NCBI RefSeq assembly: GCF_004379255.2
Contig: NC_056032.1
Span: 33,019,322 to 33,083,321, forward strand
Direction: 5' to 3'
Source: Salvia splendens
Taxonomy: Eukaryota; Streptophyta; Magnoliopsida; Lamiales; Lamiaceae
DNA: 64,000 nucleotides
Below are positions 1-13,024 of this stretch, one piece after another. The notes under the pieces are model-generated. The model was not told the DNA's origin, searched no databases, and saw only the letters and a program-made list of their open reading frames with translations. A program made the position numbers and the translations under genes. The first letter of the stretch is position 1. Each line of letters begins with the position of its first letter.

Positions 1-746
1 GCATTGGCTTTAAAAGGGAGTTCTCTGTACTGTACTTCACTTTTTCTCTCAACTACCTATAGTACGCTTGTTTGCTCTCATCCATTTCTCTCAAGTTTCA
101 GAACCCTAGCCAGAGCACCACCACTTCCACACACAGACAGAGAAAACAACCCCCCCCAGAAATCAGAACGCTGAAGATTACACAAATCACCACATCATCC
201 AGTGAGGAGGCTCCCGGCGCCAGCAGTAGTGGCCGTGGACCTTCCACGCCACCCACTGCAGTCCCACCGCCAACACCCAGCGCCTCCATTCCACCCCGTG
301 AAGTGGACCCCGTTTTCCAGAGGCGACTGGAGCGCCTCCTCCGCAGTTTACCCACCGGGACAGATTCCGCGGCGGCTTACGCCACCATTAAAGCACAATT
401 AGGAATTTCCCGGTCTGACAATCCTGCTCCAACTCCCACACCCCAAAATCCCGCACCATCTCCCACCAAAATAAAATCCCCTCCCTACGTTCCAAAACTT
501 ACTCTCGTCTTCTCCCTGGTATAGTACAGTTGGGACGACTCCGACGAAGAGGAAGGGGATGAGGGCCCAGCACAACCTGTCGCCGCTGACACCCAGGGCG
601 TATCTACCCCGCAGCGGGGAGGAGCGAAGTTAGAGCCGCTCATCGGCGATCCTGGCCGGGCTAGCCCCGGACCAGAAGAGGGTGGTTCAAGCCCTGCTTG
701 TTCTTTTTAGACCACCTCAAACTCCACGCTATCCCCGACGGACCTC
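1..746 (+). other. GC-rich, retroelement-like segment interrupted by the downstream copia insertion
   Basis: This stretch is much richer in G+C than the intergenic DNA further on. It starts with a TATA-like tttaaaaggg followed by pyrimidine-rich leader-like sequence, then an open frame (72-524, 150 aa) rich in Pro, Ser and Thr. A second readable stretch (about 530-710) is acidic and then Pro/Gly rich. I recognise no domain. The copia element at 752 splits this DNA from the segment starting at 5668, because the same 5-bp gactc lies on both sides. The low-complexity reading frame and the promoter-like start would fit an LTR-plus-gag remnant of an older retroelement, but a host gene fragment is not excluded. 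Confidence 0.35.
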
Positions 747-751
747 GACTC

Positions 752-1174
752 TGTTGAAATATTATTAAACTTGATTTTGTAATGGAAATATCTAGATATT
801 GTAGAATTGTCTAGAAATAAGCTTGAGAAAATATATAGATATTTTAGTAGAAATATCTAGATATTTTAGGAGAATAATCTAGATTTTAGATATTATGTAA
901 GAAATATCTAGATTTTTATAGATAAAAATCTAGATATTTAGAATATAAAATTATTATGTAGATTCTAGAATAGGAAGAGGACTCCTATAAATAGGAGTGA
1001 GTTGTAACATTTTAGATAAGTTGAGATGTTAAGAGAATTTGAGAAATAAAGAGTGTCTTAGTTTTCCCCACATCAACATCTCCTAAATCACTTCCCAAAT
1101 ATTCCATCCATTGTCCCCTCAAATATTTCCTCCAAACTAAAATACTCCTCCAATATATTTCCTATATTCCAACA
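752..1174 (+). repeat. copia-1 5' LTR
   Basis: This 423-bp LTR begins TGTTGAAATATT and ends ATTCCAACA. It is dense in short ctagatat-type AT-rich repeats. A TATA-like tcctataaatagg at about 983-995 would be the promoter. It differs from the 3' copy by a handful of substitutions, for example atatatag versus atatctag. Confidence 0.95.
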
Positions 1175-1177
1175 AAG

Positions 1178-1190
1178 TGGTACCAGAGCC
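1178..1190 (+). other. copia-1 primer-binding site
   Basis: TGGTACCAGAGCC lies 3 bp after the 5' LTR. It matches the usual plant copia site complementary to the 3' end of initiator methionine tRNA (TGGTATCAGAGC) apart from one base. Confidence 0.9.
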
Positions 1191-1209
1191 ATAAGTTCCT
1201 ACCTATAGC

Positions 1210-4200
1210 ATGGCTAACTTGCCGTCGTTTCAAGTCCCCATGCTCAATAAGAGCAATTTCGATAATTGGAGTATTAAGATGAAAGCGTTATTGGGAGCCC
1301 ATGACGTTTGGGAGATCGTGGAGAGTGGCTATGAGGAGCCACAAGATGAGACCGCTCTATCCCAACAATAAAAGGATAGATTGCGAGATGCGAGAAAGAG
1401 AGACAAGAAGGCTCTCTATCTCATCTACCAAGCTCTAGGGGACGACGATTTTGAGAAGATCTCGAGTGCAAGCACCGCCAAAGAAGCGTGGAAGAAGCTC
1501 CAAATCTCGTGCATTGGAGCGGATCGAGTAAAGAAGGTACGTCTCCAAACTTTAAGAGGAGAATTTGAGTCTTTGCATATGAAAGAGTCTGAATCAATTT
1601 CGGATTACTTTTCAAGAGTCTTGGCGGTGTCAAATCAAATGAAAAGAAATGGTGACAAATTGGAGGATGTTAGAATTATGGAAAAAATATTGCGTTCTCT
1701 AACTCCTAATTTTGAGCATATAGTAGTTACAATTGAAGAAACAAATGATTTAGAGGAAATGAGTATCGATCACTTATTGGGATCGCTACAAGCATATGAG
1801 GAGAAACAAAAGAAGAAACAGGAAATTGTGGAGCAACTTTTAAAGTTGCAAGTGAGCCCAAAGGAGAAAGAAGAAAGTTCGGGCAGTGGTGGTGCACGAC
1901 AAGGATGAGGTCACAGACAAAGACAAGATCGTGGTCGTGGCCGAGGATATGCTCGTGGACGTGGACGAGGATATTTTTTTAACAATGAAGAAAGAAAGGA
2001 GTTCCCAAATAAGGGACGAGGAAGGAGTTCCCCACAGTCGAGGTACGATAAATCTTCAATAAAGTGTTACAATTGTCATAGATATGGGCACTATGCTTCC
2101 GAGTGCAGAGATGCAAAATCAAAAGTTGAAGAGAAGGCTAATTACGTGGAGAATACGAATGAAGAAAATGGTTGTGTCCTTCTAGCTTATAAAGGAGAAG
2201 CTGGGAGAAAAGATGATACGTGGTATCTCGACACAGGAGCGAGCAATCATATGTACGGGAACATAAGCATGTTCGTGGAGCTTGATGAATCAGTAAGTGG
2301 TAACGTCTCCTTTGGTGATGAATCTAAAATTCCAGTTAAAGGGAAAGGCAAGATACTAATTCGTTTGAAGAATGGAGCTCATGATTTTATTTCTAACGTA
2401 TATTACGTGCCCAATATGAAAAACAATATTTTGAGTCTTGGACAACTCTTAGAGAAAGGTTATAATATTCATATGGAGGATTATAGCCTTTCAATAAGAG
2501 ATGGCAAAAATAATTTGATCGCCCAAGTGCCAATGTCCAAGAATAGAATGTTTTTATTAAATGTGCAAAATGATGTGGTGAAGTGTCTTCAAGCATGCTA
2601 CAAAGATAAGTCTTGGTTCTGGCATCTTCGATTTGGGCACCTGAATTTTGGTAGCTTAAAATTGCTATCAAATAAAGAAATGGTACGAGGATTACCGCCC
2701 ATTAAGCACCCCGATCAACTCTATGAAGGATGCTTACTTGGGAAGCACTTCAGAAAGCCATTCCCAAAGGAGTCAAGTTCAAGAGCTCAGAAACCATTGG
2801 AGTTAATCCATGCAGACGTGTGTGGACCAATCAAGCCAAGCTCCCTCGGTAAAAATAATTATTTCCTACTATTTATCGATGATTTTTAAGAAAGACGTGG
2901 GTATATTTCTTGAAGCAGAAATCATAAGCATTTGATGCTTTCAAGAGGTTCAAGGCTGTCGTAGAAAAGGAAAGCGGTCTAGAGATCAAAGCATTGAGGA
3001 CCGATCGAGGTGGAGAATTCACATCCGGGGAGTTTCAAGAATTTTGTAAAGAAAGAGGAATTCGACGGCAATTAACAGTTCCAAGATCCCCCAGCAGAAT
3101 GGAGTGGTCGAACGAAAGAACAGGACTATCATTGAGATGACTCGGAGTATGCTAAAGACGAAGAATTTGCCCAATGAGTATACCTGTCTAATCGGTCTCC
3201 AACCAGAAGTGTGTGGGGAATGACTCCTCAAGAAGCTTGGAGCGGAAGAAAACCAGGGATCGCACACTTGAGAGTGTTCGGGAGCAAAGCCTATGCACAT
3301 GTACCGGATCAAACGAGGAATAAACTCGATGACAAAAGCAAGCCATTCATCTTCATCGGGTACGACTCTAACACTAAAGGCTATAAGCTATATGATCCAA
3401 CTTCGCAGAAAACAATGACTAGCCGAGATGTGGAGTTCGATGAAGAAGGAGTATGGGATTTCGGCTCGGACAATGACACCACTTCCATACCTCCATTTGG
3501 AGATCCAAGAATAGACGAGCAGATAAGAGATGAACAACAAGAACAAACAACTCCACCTGCATCTCTTGCGACATCTGTTGGAGACTCGCCGCCATCTTTC
3601 TTGAATGAAAGAGCCACACAACGCGCACGAAGTTTGGATGAAGTGTATGAGGACACTGAAAGGTTAGAAGATCTTACCTTATTCTGCTTATTTGCTGATT
3701 GTGAACCAGTCAACTATGAAGAAGCTACAGAAAGTGAAAATTGGCGAGTCGCAATGGATGAAGAGATTAAGGCTATAGAGAAGAATGATACGTGGGAGTT
3801 GGTGACACTACCAAAGGGACACAAGGCCATTGGAGTTAAGTGGGTGTATAAAATTAAGAAGAATTCCAATGGTGAAGTTGAAAGATATAAAGCAAGACTC
3901 GTCGCAAAAGGATATAGTCAAAGAGCCGGAATCGACTATGATGAGGTATTTGCTCCTGTCGCTCGCTTGGAAACTATTAGACTAATACTCTCTCTTGCAG
4001 CCCAAAATAGATGGAAGATTTTTCAAATGGATGTAAAGTCGGCTTTCTTGAATGGATTTCTTGATAAAGAAGTCTACATCAAACAACCTGATGGTTACGT
4101 GGTAAATGGCCAAGAAGACAAAGTTTTGAAGTTGAAGAAAGCCTTGTACCGGCTAAAACAAACACCAAGGGCATGGAATAGCAGGATCGACAAGTATCTT

Positions 4201-5184
4201 GAAGATAACGGCTTCACCAAATGCCCACATGAACATGCGCTCTATATGAAAAGTAAAGGAAATGATGTCTTAATAGTGTGCTTGTATGTGGATGATCTCA
4301 TTTTCACAGGAAACAATCCAAGCATGTTCAAGGAATTGAAGAAGGCCATGATTGACGAATTTGAGATGACGGACATTGGGCTGATGGCATACTACCTCGG
4401 TATAGAAGTGAAGCAACTTGAAGATGGAGTATTCATCACACAAGAACACTATGCAAAGGAGATTCTGAAGAAATTCAAAATGGAGGATTGCAAGCCAATC
4501 AACACGCCGGTGGAGTGCGGGGTCAAGCTATCTAAGAACGACAAAGGAGAAAAGGTGGATCCGACACTATACAAGAGCTTGGTTGGAAGCCTACGGTACT
4601 TAACTTGCACAAGGCCAGATATATTGTACGCTACTGGGCTCGTAAGTCGCTACATGGAAAATCCAACTACTTCCAACTTCAAGGCAGCAAAGAGGATACT
4701 CCGTTATCTCAGAGGTACGATCGACTATGGCCTATTTTATTCACAATCTAATGATTTCAAGCTTGTTGGCTATAGCGATAGTGATTGGGCTGGAGACAAT
4801 GATGATTGAAAGAGTACAAGTGGATATGTGTTCTACATGGGAGACACTGCCTTCACTTGGATGTCTAAGAAACAGCCAATTGTCACACTATCAACATGCG
4901 AAGCCGAATATGTGGCCGCCACTTTCAGTGTTTGTCATGCAATTTGACTCAAGAGTTTATTATCGGAGCTCGGGTGGCCACAAAAGGAGCCAACAACTAT
5001 TTGTGTGGATAACAAGTCAGTCGTTGCGCTATCCAAAAATCCAGTGTTCCACAACCGAAGCAAACACATCGACACCCGCTACCACTACATCAGAGAATGT
5101 GTTGCAAATCAAGAGATTCAAGTCGAGTATGTGAAGTCGCAAGATCGGGTTGCTGATATCTTCACAAAGCCGCTTAAGCATTAA
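1210..5184 (+). pseudogene. copia-1 gag-pol polyprotein, broken
   Basis: The frame opens with ATG at 1210 and carries a copia gag. An in-frame TAA at 1369 and a TGA at 1906 interrupt gag. An RGG-rich stretch and a CCHC zinc knuckle (CYNC...GH...C, about 2065-2106) follow. The protease motif DTGASNH is near 2230. Integrase starts with an HLRFGH zinc-finger segment near 2620 and then FIDDF. A frameshift near 2886 and a further stop break the integrase. Reverse transcriptase reopens at 3211 in the original frame, with [10 protein letters not shown] and LYVDDL (YVDD catalytic box, about 4285). RNase H is cut by a TGA at 4807, where DDRKSTSGY-type elements have Arg, and the last stop is at 5182. 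The product cannot be a working polyprotein. Confidence 0.95.
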
Positions 5185-5230
5185 GACTTTATCAAGATAA
5201 GGACATTGCTCGGAATGACAAATCAGGTTT

Positions 5231-5239
5231 AAGGGGGAG
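5231..5239 (+). other. copia-1 polypurine tract
   Basis: AAGGGGGAG lies directly before the 3' LTR. This is the standard position of the plus-strand primer in copia elements. Confidence 0.88.
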
Positions 5240-5662
5240 TGTTGAAATATTATTAAACTTGATTTTGTAATGGAAATATCTAGATATTGTAGAATTGTCT
5301 AGAAATAAGCTTGAGAAAATATCTAGATATTTTAGTAGAAATATCTAGATATTTTAGGAGAATAATCTAGATTTTAGATATTATGTAAGAAATATCTAGA
5401 TTTTTATAGATAAAAATCTAGATATTTTGAATATAAAATTATTATGTAGATTCTATAATAGGAAGAGGACTCCTATAAATAGGAGTGAGTTGTAACATTT
5501 TAGATAAGTTGAGAAGTTAAGAAAATTTGAGAAATAAAGAGTGTCTTAGTTTTCCCCACATCAACATCTCCTAAATCACTTCCCAAATATTCCACCCATT
5601 GTCCCCTCAAATATTTCCTCCAAACTAAAATACTCCTCCAATATATTTCCTATATTCCAACA
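5240..5662 (+). repeat. copia-1 3' LTR
   Basis: This 423-bp LTR has the same ends as the 5' copy and is followed by the gactc target duplication. It also contains the tcctataaatagg promoter-like box. Confidence 0.95.
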
Positions 5663-5667
5663 GACTC

Positions 5668-6354
5668 ATGGTGGTCCTGGTCCACGTCATGTCCCCGCTG
5701 GACCCCGACGCATAACGGGAGACAAAAGGTCCCCGCTGGACCCCGACGCATTACGGGAGACAAAAGAACCCCGATGGACCCCGACGGTCCATGGTGTATC
5801 CCGTCGTGTAGTGTGTCCAGATGCGTCGTCTCTCTTCAGCTCCCAATGGCTAGTGCACCAGTCAGTAACCCCCGGCGGTTACAGTCAAGCCATCATGGCA
5901 CACATAATGGTTGTTGACTCCATCAATGCCCAATGGGTGGAATTGGCTTATAAATAGGGAGTCACTCCATGCATTGCATACGATTGAACGTACAACAAAC
6001 TCAAGCATTCTTGCATACACGCTCTCTCCCTCTCTGCATAATCTTCCCGTCGAAGCTCTGTCCCCTCCTTACTCCCGTTCGCCGGAGCTCTGCTGCTAGC
6101 GGTGCTGCTACTTCAGAGACGAAGCCTTTTTATCTTTGGGGGCGACACGCCAAAACGTGAGCACTATCGTGGCGTATCTCGTCTTGCGGAAAGAGGACTC
6201 CTCGACTCGGCTTACATCTTTACGGTTTATTGTTTCGAATTCTTCTTTGTAATTTTAATTCAGTTTATTTCCGTTTAATTTCTCCATTCTTCATTGTGTT
6301 GTATTACGCCGGGTTAGTGTATCTTTGTATCACGGGCATAAATTTTCAACTAAC
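5668..6354 (+). repeat. LTR-like remnant of another retroelement, host of the copia-1 insertion
   Basis: This continues the DNA left of copia-1. It has a GC-rich stretch with a direct repeat of about 36 bp around ccccgctggaccccgacgca (5690-5765). A clear TATA box ggcttataaataggg lies at about 5945-5959, followed by pyrimidine-rich leader-like DNA and an ending ...TTTTCAACTAACA at 6354. A promoter, a leader and a CA-ending border look like the U3-R-U5 layout of an LTR. No primer-binding site follows and no start border could be fixed, so it may be a solo or truncated LTR. Element family unknown. Confidence 0.4.
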
Positions 6355-6800
6355 AGCCGCTTGACGGTGAGTTGCGAAGGCGGACAGCGGAGAGGACCGA
6401 GGGCTTGATTGGGCGAAGTGGTGAGCTCACCGTCGCGAATTTGACGGGCTGGAAACAGGTGGCGTTGTCGAGGATAGAAATTGGAGATATAGAGATGCAG
6501 ACAGCGTGTTTTCAAAGGAAATGGAGGAGATGGAAAAAGAATTACTACAAAAGAAACAGATAAAAAAATTAATTAGCTAAATATTTAGAAAATTATTAAG
6601 TGGGTAATAATCCCAGATTAAGTCTAATCGGGTCAAAAATTCACTAATTGACGTTGACTGTCAGAAATTGACAGAATCGTAAAAAAAGGACTGAATCAAC
6701 AAGAATTTCATTTGTTATGGACCAGTTTTTCAAAAAGTGAATGTTTTGGACCAAATTCGTACTTTGGCTATATGTTTAGGACCAAAATTGATCTTTACAC
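6355..6800 (+). mobile_element. Right-hand end of a Mutator-like (family A) DNA transposon
   Basis: The last part (about 6640-6800) contains the phrases gttttggaccaaattcgta and ctatatgtttaggaccaaaa. The same terminal sequence recurs inverted at 51981-52130 and in this orientation at 61290-61398. The internal part (6355-6560) is GC-richer and shows no recognisable gene. The left end is not seen in the window. Calling it Mutator-like is inference from the long degenerate ends; the repetition itself is direct observation. Confidence 0.5.
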
Positions 6801-7029
6801 TTTCCTTTTCCGTTCGTTAAAAATAGTCCATATCCATTTATGGATCATTGTATCATTCTCTTTTACTTTATCATTCATGGGCTCCACCGCCCACTGCATT
6901 ATGCCAACTACTTTTTCTTCTTCTCTCCCACTTTACTAATTACGAATTAAACCTGTGTCATCCCCAATTACGGTATTTCTACGAGATGAAGGGAGTATTA
7001 TGTACTACTCCATAAAATATAAAATACTA

Positions 7030-7231
7030 CTCCCTCCGTCCCAAAGAAGATGGCATACTTGGGCGATGGCACGAGATTTTAGGAGATGTTGTTTTGTGTG
7101 TTAAAGTGGTGAGAGAAAATATAATTTTATAATTGATGTGATAGGAAACTTTTTCCAAAAGAGGAAATGTGACATCTTTTGTGGGATAAACTTAAAAGGA
7201 AAGTGTGACATCTATTATGGGACGGAGGGAG
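7030..7231. mobile_element. Stowaway-type MITE
   Basis: This 202-bp element has terminal inverted repeats CTCCCTCCGTCCC / GGGACGGAGGGAG and TA on both sides (7028-7029, 7232-7233), typical of Tc1/mariner-derived Stowaway MITEs. The body contains gagattttaggagatgttg, shared with the MITE at 13025. Confidence 0.9.
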
Positions 7232-7271
7232 TACTATAATTTAAATTTAATGAATGTTAAATATTATAATA

Positions 7272-7350
7272 TACTCCATTTGTCCCATTAAAAATGAAAC
7301 GTTTTCCTTTTAGGATTGTGCTATTAAAAATGAAATGTTTCCTAAAATGG
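7272..7350. mobile_element. Truncated Stowaway-type MITE remnant
   Basis: This segment starts tactccatttgtccc like a MITE end and carries two copies of attaaaaatgaaa. No matching right end was found, so it is a fragment. Confidence 0.4.
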
Positions 7351-7837
7351 AAACAATACCATCTCATTGTGTATTCCAATGAAAGTATCAATCTTATTGA
7401 TAAAATCATTGTGTATTCCAATGAAAGTATCAATCTTATTGATTAAATATGAAAACTCATATCAAAGACTAATATACGAGGATAAATGAAGCATTTAGTT
7501 TATAAAACTCACCTCAATTATCATACACGACCGATGTCTTACATAACTTCATGAACAAATCAGAAAATTTTTAACTTCGTAATTCAACATTCAGTTTTAA
7601 AAAGTATACGGTGAATCAATATTGTACCAAACTTCGCTTTTAGTGAAAACTAGTATCACACCGTGCACGATACATTTTATTGTGTTTGCACTAAAATTAA
7701 TTGTTAATTAGATAAAACTAAATAAGTTTTGAAATAAAATAATACAAATACTCTTGTTGATTAAAACAATATTGGATTTCTATTAGAAATAAAGTGGTCA
7801 TACATAAATAACACATACATTTTATTTTAAAATTATA

Positions 7838-8099
7838 CTCCGTCCATCATTGAAAAGTATGACCATTTAGTAAGACACGAGTTTTAATGTATAAATGGTA
7901 AAATGAGAGAGAGATAAAAGGTAGTGTATGTAGAGTTAGTGGAGAGTGTGCTCCACATAATTCGCAGTGTAGTGCAATCGTATAAGTTGTAAATAAAATA
8001 ATGAGTATGGATAATGTGTTGTTTAACCATTTCAAAATTAGAAAGTTCATAATCTATTAGAGATGAACTAATAAGCAAATGGTTTAGAAATGGAGGGAG
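7838..8099. mobile_element. Stowaway-type MITE
   Basis: Ends CTCCGTCCAT and ATGGAGGGAG are inverted relative to each other, with TA on both sides. It is about 262 bp and has no coding content. Confidence 0.75.
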
Positions 8100-8236
8100 T
8101 AATTAAATTTTTTAAATAAAGTTAAGAATATAAAAATTATCATTATTTCAACTGTATAATACTATATTTTAAAAGCTAAACCACCTGATTTATATAATTT
8201 TAAATTTTGCATAGACGAAATTTATGTTGAAATATA

Positions 8237-8429
8237 CTCTCTCTGTCCCAATAAATAAGGAACATTTGGTTTCCGGCATGAGATTTTATACAGTGTTGTT
8301 TTGTGAGTTAATGAAGGAGAGTAAAGTAAGTGATGAGAAAAAGTAGAGATGATGTTTAGGGTTTAGGAAATGTTTCATTTTTAATGAGACAATTCATTTC
8401 TAATGGCATATCTAATGGCATAGAAGGAG
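8237..8429. mobile_element. Stowaway-type MITE, degenerate
   Basis: The left end ctctctctgtccca is followed by a body with catgagattttatacagtgttgttttgtgag, related to the MITE at 7030. The right end aaggag is diverged and followed by TA. Confidence 0.65.
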
Positions 8430-10912
8430 TATTTTTTTTAAATGAACCAAATTTAATATTCAAATTTGATTAAGCCCAACTATCCAAATCTCATATTTTT
8501 TTTATCATCAATCACTGCTTTAATTTAATTTTACATTGCAAATCTGTAAAAATTCAACAACGCATGCAGTAACGCAAAAACATCCATCCTCTCTCCGGCC
8601 ATCCTTCTCGTCACATCCCCGTCTCCTTCCACCCAATCCCTTCCTCTTCACCGTCGACAACTACCTCTTCTAGGTTTCTTGGCCTGAACCGTGAAGGCGA
8701 TGTGGCGGAGGAGCGCCGAAGCTAGATGGTGACGTGAAGTGACTAAACATTTTCTTCTAAAAGCTTTTAGGCAATGAAACGACGTGTCTCCTATCTAGTA
8801 GAAGCACTCCAAGCGCGTAGGCACCGGTAGACTTAGCATCGAGTAGAGAACCAAGCAACACAACACTCCTAAAATACTAGCTAATACTATTATGCAAATG
8901 AGAGAGAACAATAAATACTTTATGTTGTGATGTGATAATCATCTACACCTCAATGCTTTTTTAATAAACACAGGTTGAGAATATGAAAAATTATGAAATT
9001 AAACCACTATTAAACAACCATTAAGCTAATGAAAGTTATAAGAAAATGGAATTTCAAAATGTACCAATTATTTTGTTTCAATTCATATTAAACTAATTCA
9101 ATGTAACAAATTGTTATTCAGCATTTTTCTGAGAAAATACATTATAAACAAACGCACCCTTTAATTACATAAATAGTAGAGTATTTATCACTATTAATTT
9201 ACTCATCCTAATCGATTTTAGCACATAGTTTAATGATTCAAATTAAAGCACAAAAAATATTAAATCTTCTCGTCATTTTGCTTTAAAATTTTAATTTAAA
9301 TTATCAACTCAATGTTGGATAAATTTTACTATATAGGTTATAGTGGCATTATAAAAACAGTAGGACTTCCATCACATATCACATTCAAAAACGTTTTATT
9401 ATATCAAATGTAATATTATTTCTTCTCTCGTTATAATTCATGATAATTTTCAATTTTGTAGTTAATGCAGACAATTGATCTCATCGTAATGGTTAAATGA
9501 TTTACAATTTTATATTATAAACACTTATTCTAATTAATGGAGAACGTTTCAATAATTAATGATAAAAAATTGGTTACATCTTATTTGATCAGCGTCTTCT
9601 AAAATAGTGATCATTGTAATATAGTTTGTTATTCACATTTATCATTATCACATTTAGATATATTTATAAATAAATAGATAGTCATTTTCCATAAATTCAA
9701 ATTTGTAATGACTTTAATTTTAAATATTTTGTTTTACACTTTATTATAGCGTGTCAAACATGTATAGGAGAAAAGCGCGTGGGTTAGAGAGTGAAATAAG
9801 TGGTGGAGTCCACAAGAGACATAAGTCATTAAGTCATGCAATTGGATTAAAAAGAAATAACTTTTCTTTTTGGTGGGGTTTGATATTCTTTTAGCTATAA
9901 ACCTAATGATCATAATTAGTGTTACGTATTTGGATGAGTTTGTAGCAAAAGAAAGAATCGCATAACAGAGAAAAGGACCATCCTTTGTTGTGTCCATTAA
10001 AGAGAGTTGGACCCCTTTTATCATATACTTCTCATTTCTCTTAAATTTCAAAATATTACAAATTCTTTACCTCTCGAATAGGGACTCTCCATATTATGCC
10101 ACTTTTTTCAAAATATCAGCATCGATCGAATTTTAACCTCTAAACTTTGTTGCTACACAGCAGATCCTTTACCTCTAAATGATGTGAAAGATTATATGAC
10201 TAATTGATATGAAGATGACACTTTAAACGTTATAATTAAATTCCTAGAATTAAAATATTTTATGTTGATTTGAAGGGGTAGAGGAATGTATGTGAAAACT
10301 TTAAAAATAAACTGCATGATATATCTATACGGCGCTGATTTAACCTTCTCCAAAGCAATTATCAAATTTAATACTCATAATCTGGATGGTTGTGCATCTA
10401 TGGTATGCTATTAATTTTAGCTCTCCTCCTAACTCATCCCACCAACTCCATGATTATAAATGAGAAAATTTAGTACTAATAAACACTTAGCCATTAATTG
10501 TATGTGACTAATTGTAAGCTGTAACAGTTTGATTCCCTTTATTTCAAGAAATTGTTCACCAACTCTAGTTGATTCATCAAAAGTGGGTCCTAAAAATTTT
10601 CAATCACATGACTATAATAAAAGCCAAATGTTGAAAGTTCTACATTTGAATTAAAATATAGGAGAGACATTATTTTTCTGTGTTTTAAACTACTTACTAT
10701 ACTACTATCTTAGCCTCAGTTGTAAAGAATTAGGATTATCATTAATCATCTGGAAATACAAGTAAATTTGCGTATACCTTTTAAGGTTTGACCAATTTAA
10801 CTTTTCAAGTCCTATATATGCTACAACGTGTAGTAGAACACCATTTTCTTTGATTGGAGCTTATTCGTTAAAATTAGTTTCAACTAAATTAAACAAACTT
10901 AATTAATATATA
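8430..10912. other. AT-rich intergenic DNA, no gene seen
   Basis: I see no supported gene here. The single GC-richer island (about 8580-8760, with ctctccggccatccttc and gatgtggcggaggagcgccg) has no usable reading frame and may be a captured or decayed fragment. The rest is AT-rich with short runs and no long repeats that I can pair. Confidence 0.6.
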
Positions 10913-11166
10913 CTACCTCCGTCCCACATTAAGTATCACATTTAGTGTGGGCACGGATTTTTAAAAAATCTAAAGAAAAATAGGTTGAATAAGTTAGTGG
11001 ATTATAGGTCCACTTATATATGTATTAGTTTTATAATAAAATATGAGTAGAATTGGTTGGTGGAATGCGGGGTTTACTTACCATTTATAGTAAAAGTGAA
11101 ATGTGATGCTTATTGTGGGACGGACCGAAATGACAAAATGTGACACTTATTATGAGACGGAGGTAG
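10913..11166. mobile_element. Stowaway-type MITE (about 250-bp family)
   Basis: Ends CTACCTCCGTCCCA and GAGACGGAGGTAG are inverted, with TA on both sides. Its interior (gttttataataaaatatgag) matches, in the same orientation, the MITE at 49123 and, inverted, those at 48739 and 62224, so all four belong to one family. Confidence 0.85.
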
Positions 11167-13024
11167 TATTTTTTAGTGATTTTATAAGTGTATACAAAGC
11201 TGGTAAAAAAAACTTGATCTTTTCCCTCTCGAGATGTTGGTGAACAAGTATTTTTTTTACCATTTTCTAATTTTTTTTCTTTGCTTCTCATAATATAAAT
11301 TTTATGTTCAAAATTCTTCTTTGAAATCTCTCTCCAGTTATTTGATAATCAATGCCTATTACTTTTGTCATTTCTTTCTTCATTGTATTCTCTTTGAATG
11401 TTAAAAGGGTTGGTCTTTTGAAGGTGAAGCTCAATTCCAACAATAATTAAGAAAAAGGTTCAAATAAATGCAGTATGTGAATTCTGAAGAAAGCATGGCC
11501 AATAATAGTGTGTACTCCAATGAATCAATTTATCATTTTATTTTGGGACGATTCAAAGCAAAGAATAGACTCTGAGAGATACAATAAATTGGCTATAAAT
11601 TCCAAAATATTTTGACCACAAACAACTCTCTTACTTCATAGAATTCGATCTGATAGGTCTCTTTTAAGGTTTTACTTTTGGCATGTCTTGATACTATCGC
11701 AGACTGATTGTACAAAGCAGTTCAGTATCACATCTCTGTGTAGGTATGTGAGAATATGATTGTTGGGGTTTTTTTTCTCTTTTCTTTTTGGTAAAACCCA
11801 AATTGACCCAAATCTTATAAACAATTGTTATTTAATTTAGCAACAGTTCCGAAAACAATGCTTCTGATTTGACTGTTTATTTAAAAATCTGACACAAGGG
11901 ATATTTAAAAAAAATTACACTTTAAACTCAAAAGGGACCTGTGCACGTGAATGCAGTATTTTGAAGATGTGATGGCTACTACTTATATTCTTGAAAATTA
12001 ATCATATAATGGCCACTAAAGGGACATATAGAAATAATTAAAAATAAATTGTACGGGTTTGTACAATTTATTTACTGCTGGTAATATTTTGTCAGTAATC
12101 ATAGCTGTCCTAACTTCTTTTTGTCAGTATTTTATACATACCAAGTCAATTTTAATTGTTTTAGTACTAACATTAATGTAGTCATAGAATTATATTCTAA
12201 AATCAAATTTGGTATTTGAAGGAGTACGTAATTCATTACATTTATATAGGTACACCGTTCATATCTTTCATTACACAAATATGAAATATTATTATATCAT
12301 TTGTTAAAACTCTCTCAAATCTTTTAAGGTGCTGAACTTTTTCTGATTGGGTTAGACTAATGGCATAAATTTAAAGGTTAGATGTATTGTTGGGTCAGAA
12401 CATTTATTTAGTCAAAATGTATTGTTTGATTAGTATATTTATTCACAATCGGGACGTGGTGTTATGATAGAAATCCATATTAAACAGATTCTAATTAACG
12501 CATCAATATTATCATTAACAAACCACTGTCAACATTGCTTCATTTTCTCCTTTTTGCTTCTTGACAACTAAAACTCCAAAATATCCTAGATTAAAAAGAA
12601 GAAAATGACCCAGACGATAGTACCTTCATAGTACACTTAATTACATATGGAAAATCACCACACTTTAAGAACTGCGATCAAGAATATTGGGATCAGTAAC
12701 TTGGTACAAATGGTTGGAATTCTATTTTATTGTAGTAGTAGTTTGAAAAGTAGTGTCAATGTTTGATCAGTAACAGGTTTGTGTGTCTTTTAGTACTAAT
12801 AAAATACACAAAATTAAATAAATGGGGGGTATGTAGCCCACAAGCTGGAGGACAAAGAAACAAGAAAAAGAGATGGACACTGTAGACCTTTAAGGGAGAA
12901 TCTTAGGAAGTGAGGGTTTTATTGGGATATAAAAACAAACTTTGATATTGATATGATCGGAGAATGACACTTGATCACGCTATCCCTATTTATTTAATTA
13001 CATTACCACTTTCTTAATTTATTA
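11167..13024. other. AT-rich intergenic DNA, no gene seen
   Basis: No open frame here resembles a protein and no RNA gene or long repeat was recognised. The DNA is AT-rich and could include distal regulatory sequence of the BEL1-like gene downstream, but nothing specific supports that. Confidence 0.55.

Larger units (their letters stand above)
752..5662 (+). mobile_element. Ty1/copia LTR retrotransposon (copia-1), full-length but decayed
   Basis: The element is bounded by two 423-bp LTRs starting TGTTGAAATATT and ending CCAACA. A perfect 5-bp target duplication gactc flanks it (747-751 and 5663-5667). A primer-binding site complementary to initiator Met-tRNA follows the 5' LTR, and a purine tract aagggggag precedes the 3' LTR. 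Internal order is gag with a CCHC knuckle, protease, integrase, reverse transcriptase, RNase H, which is the copia order. The coding region has several stops and frameshifts, so it is not autonomous. The LTRs differ at only about seven positions by eye, which suggests a fairly recent insertion. Confidence 0.96.
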
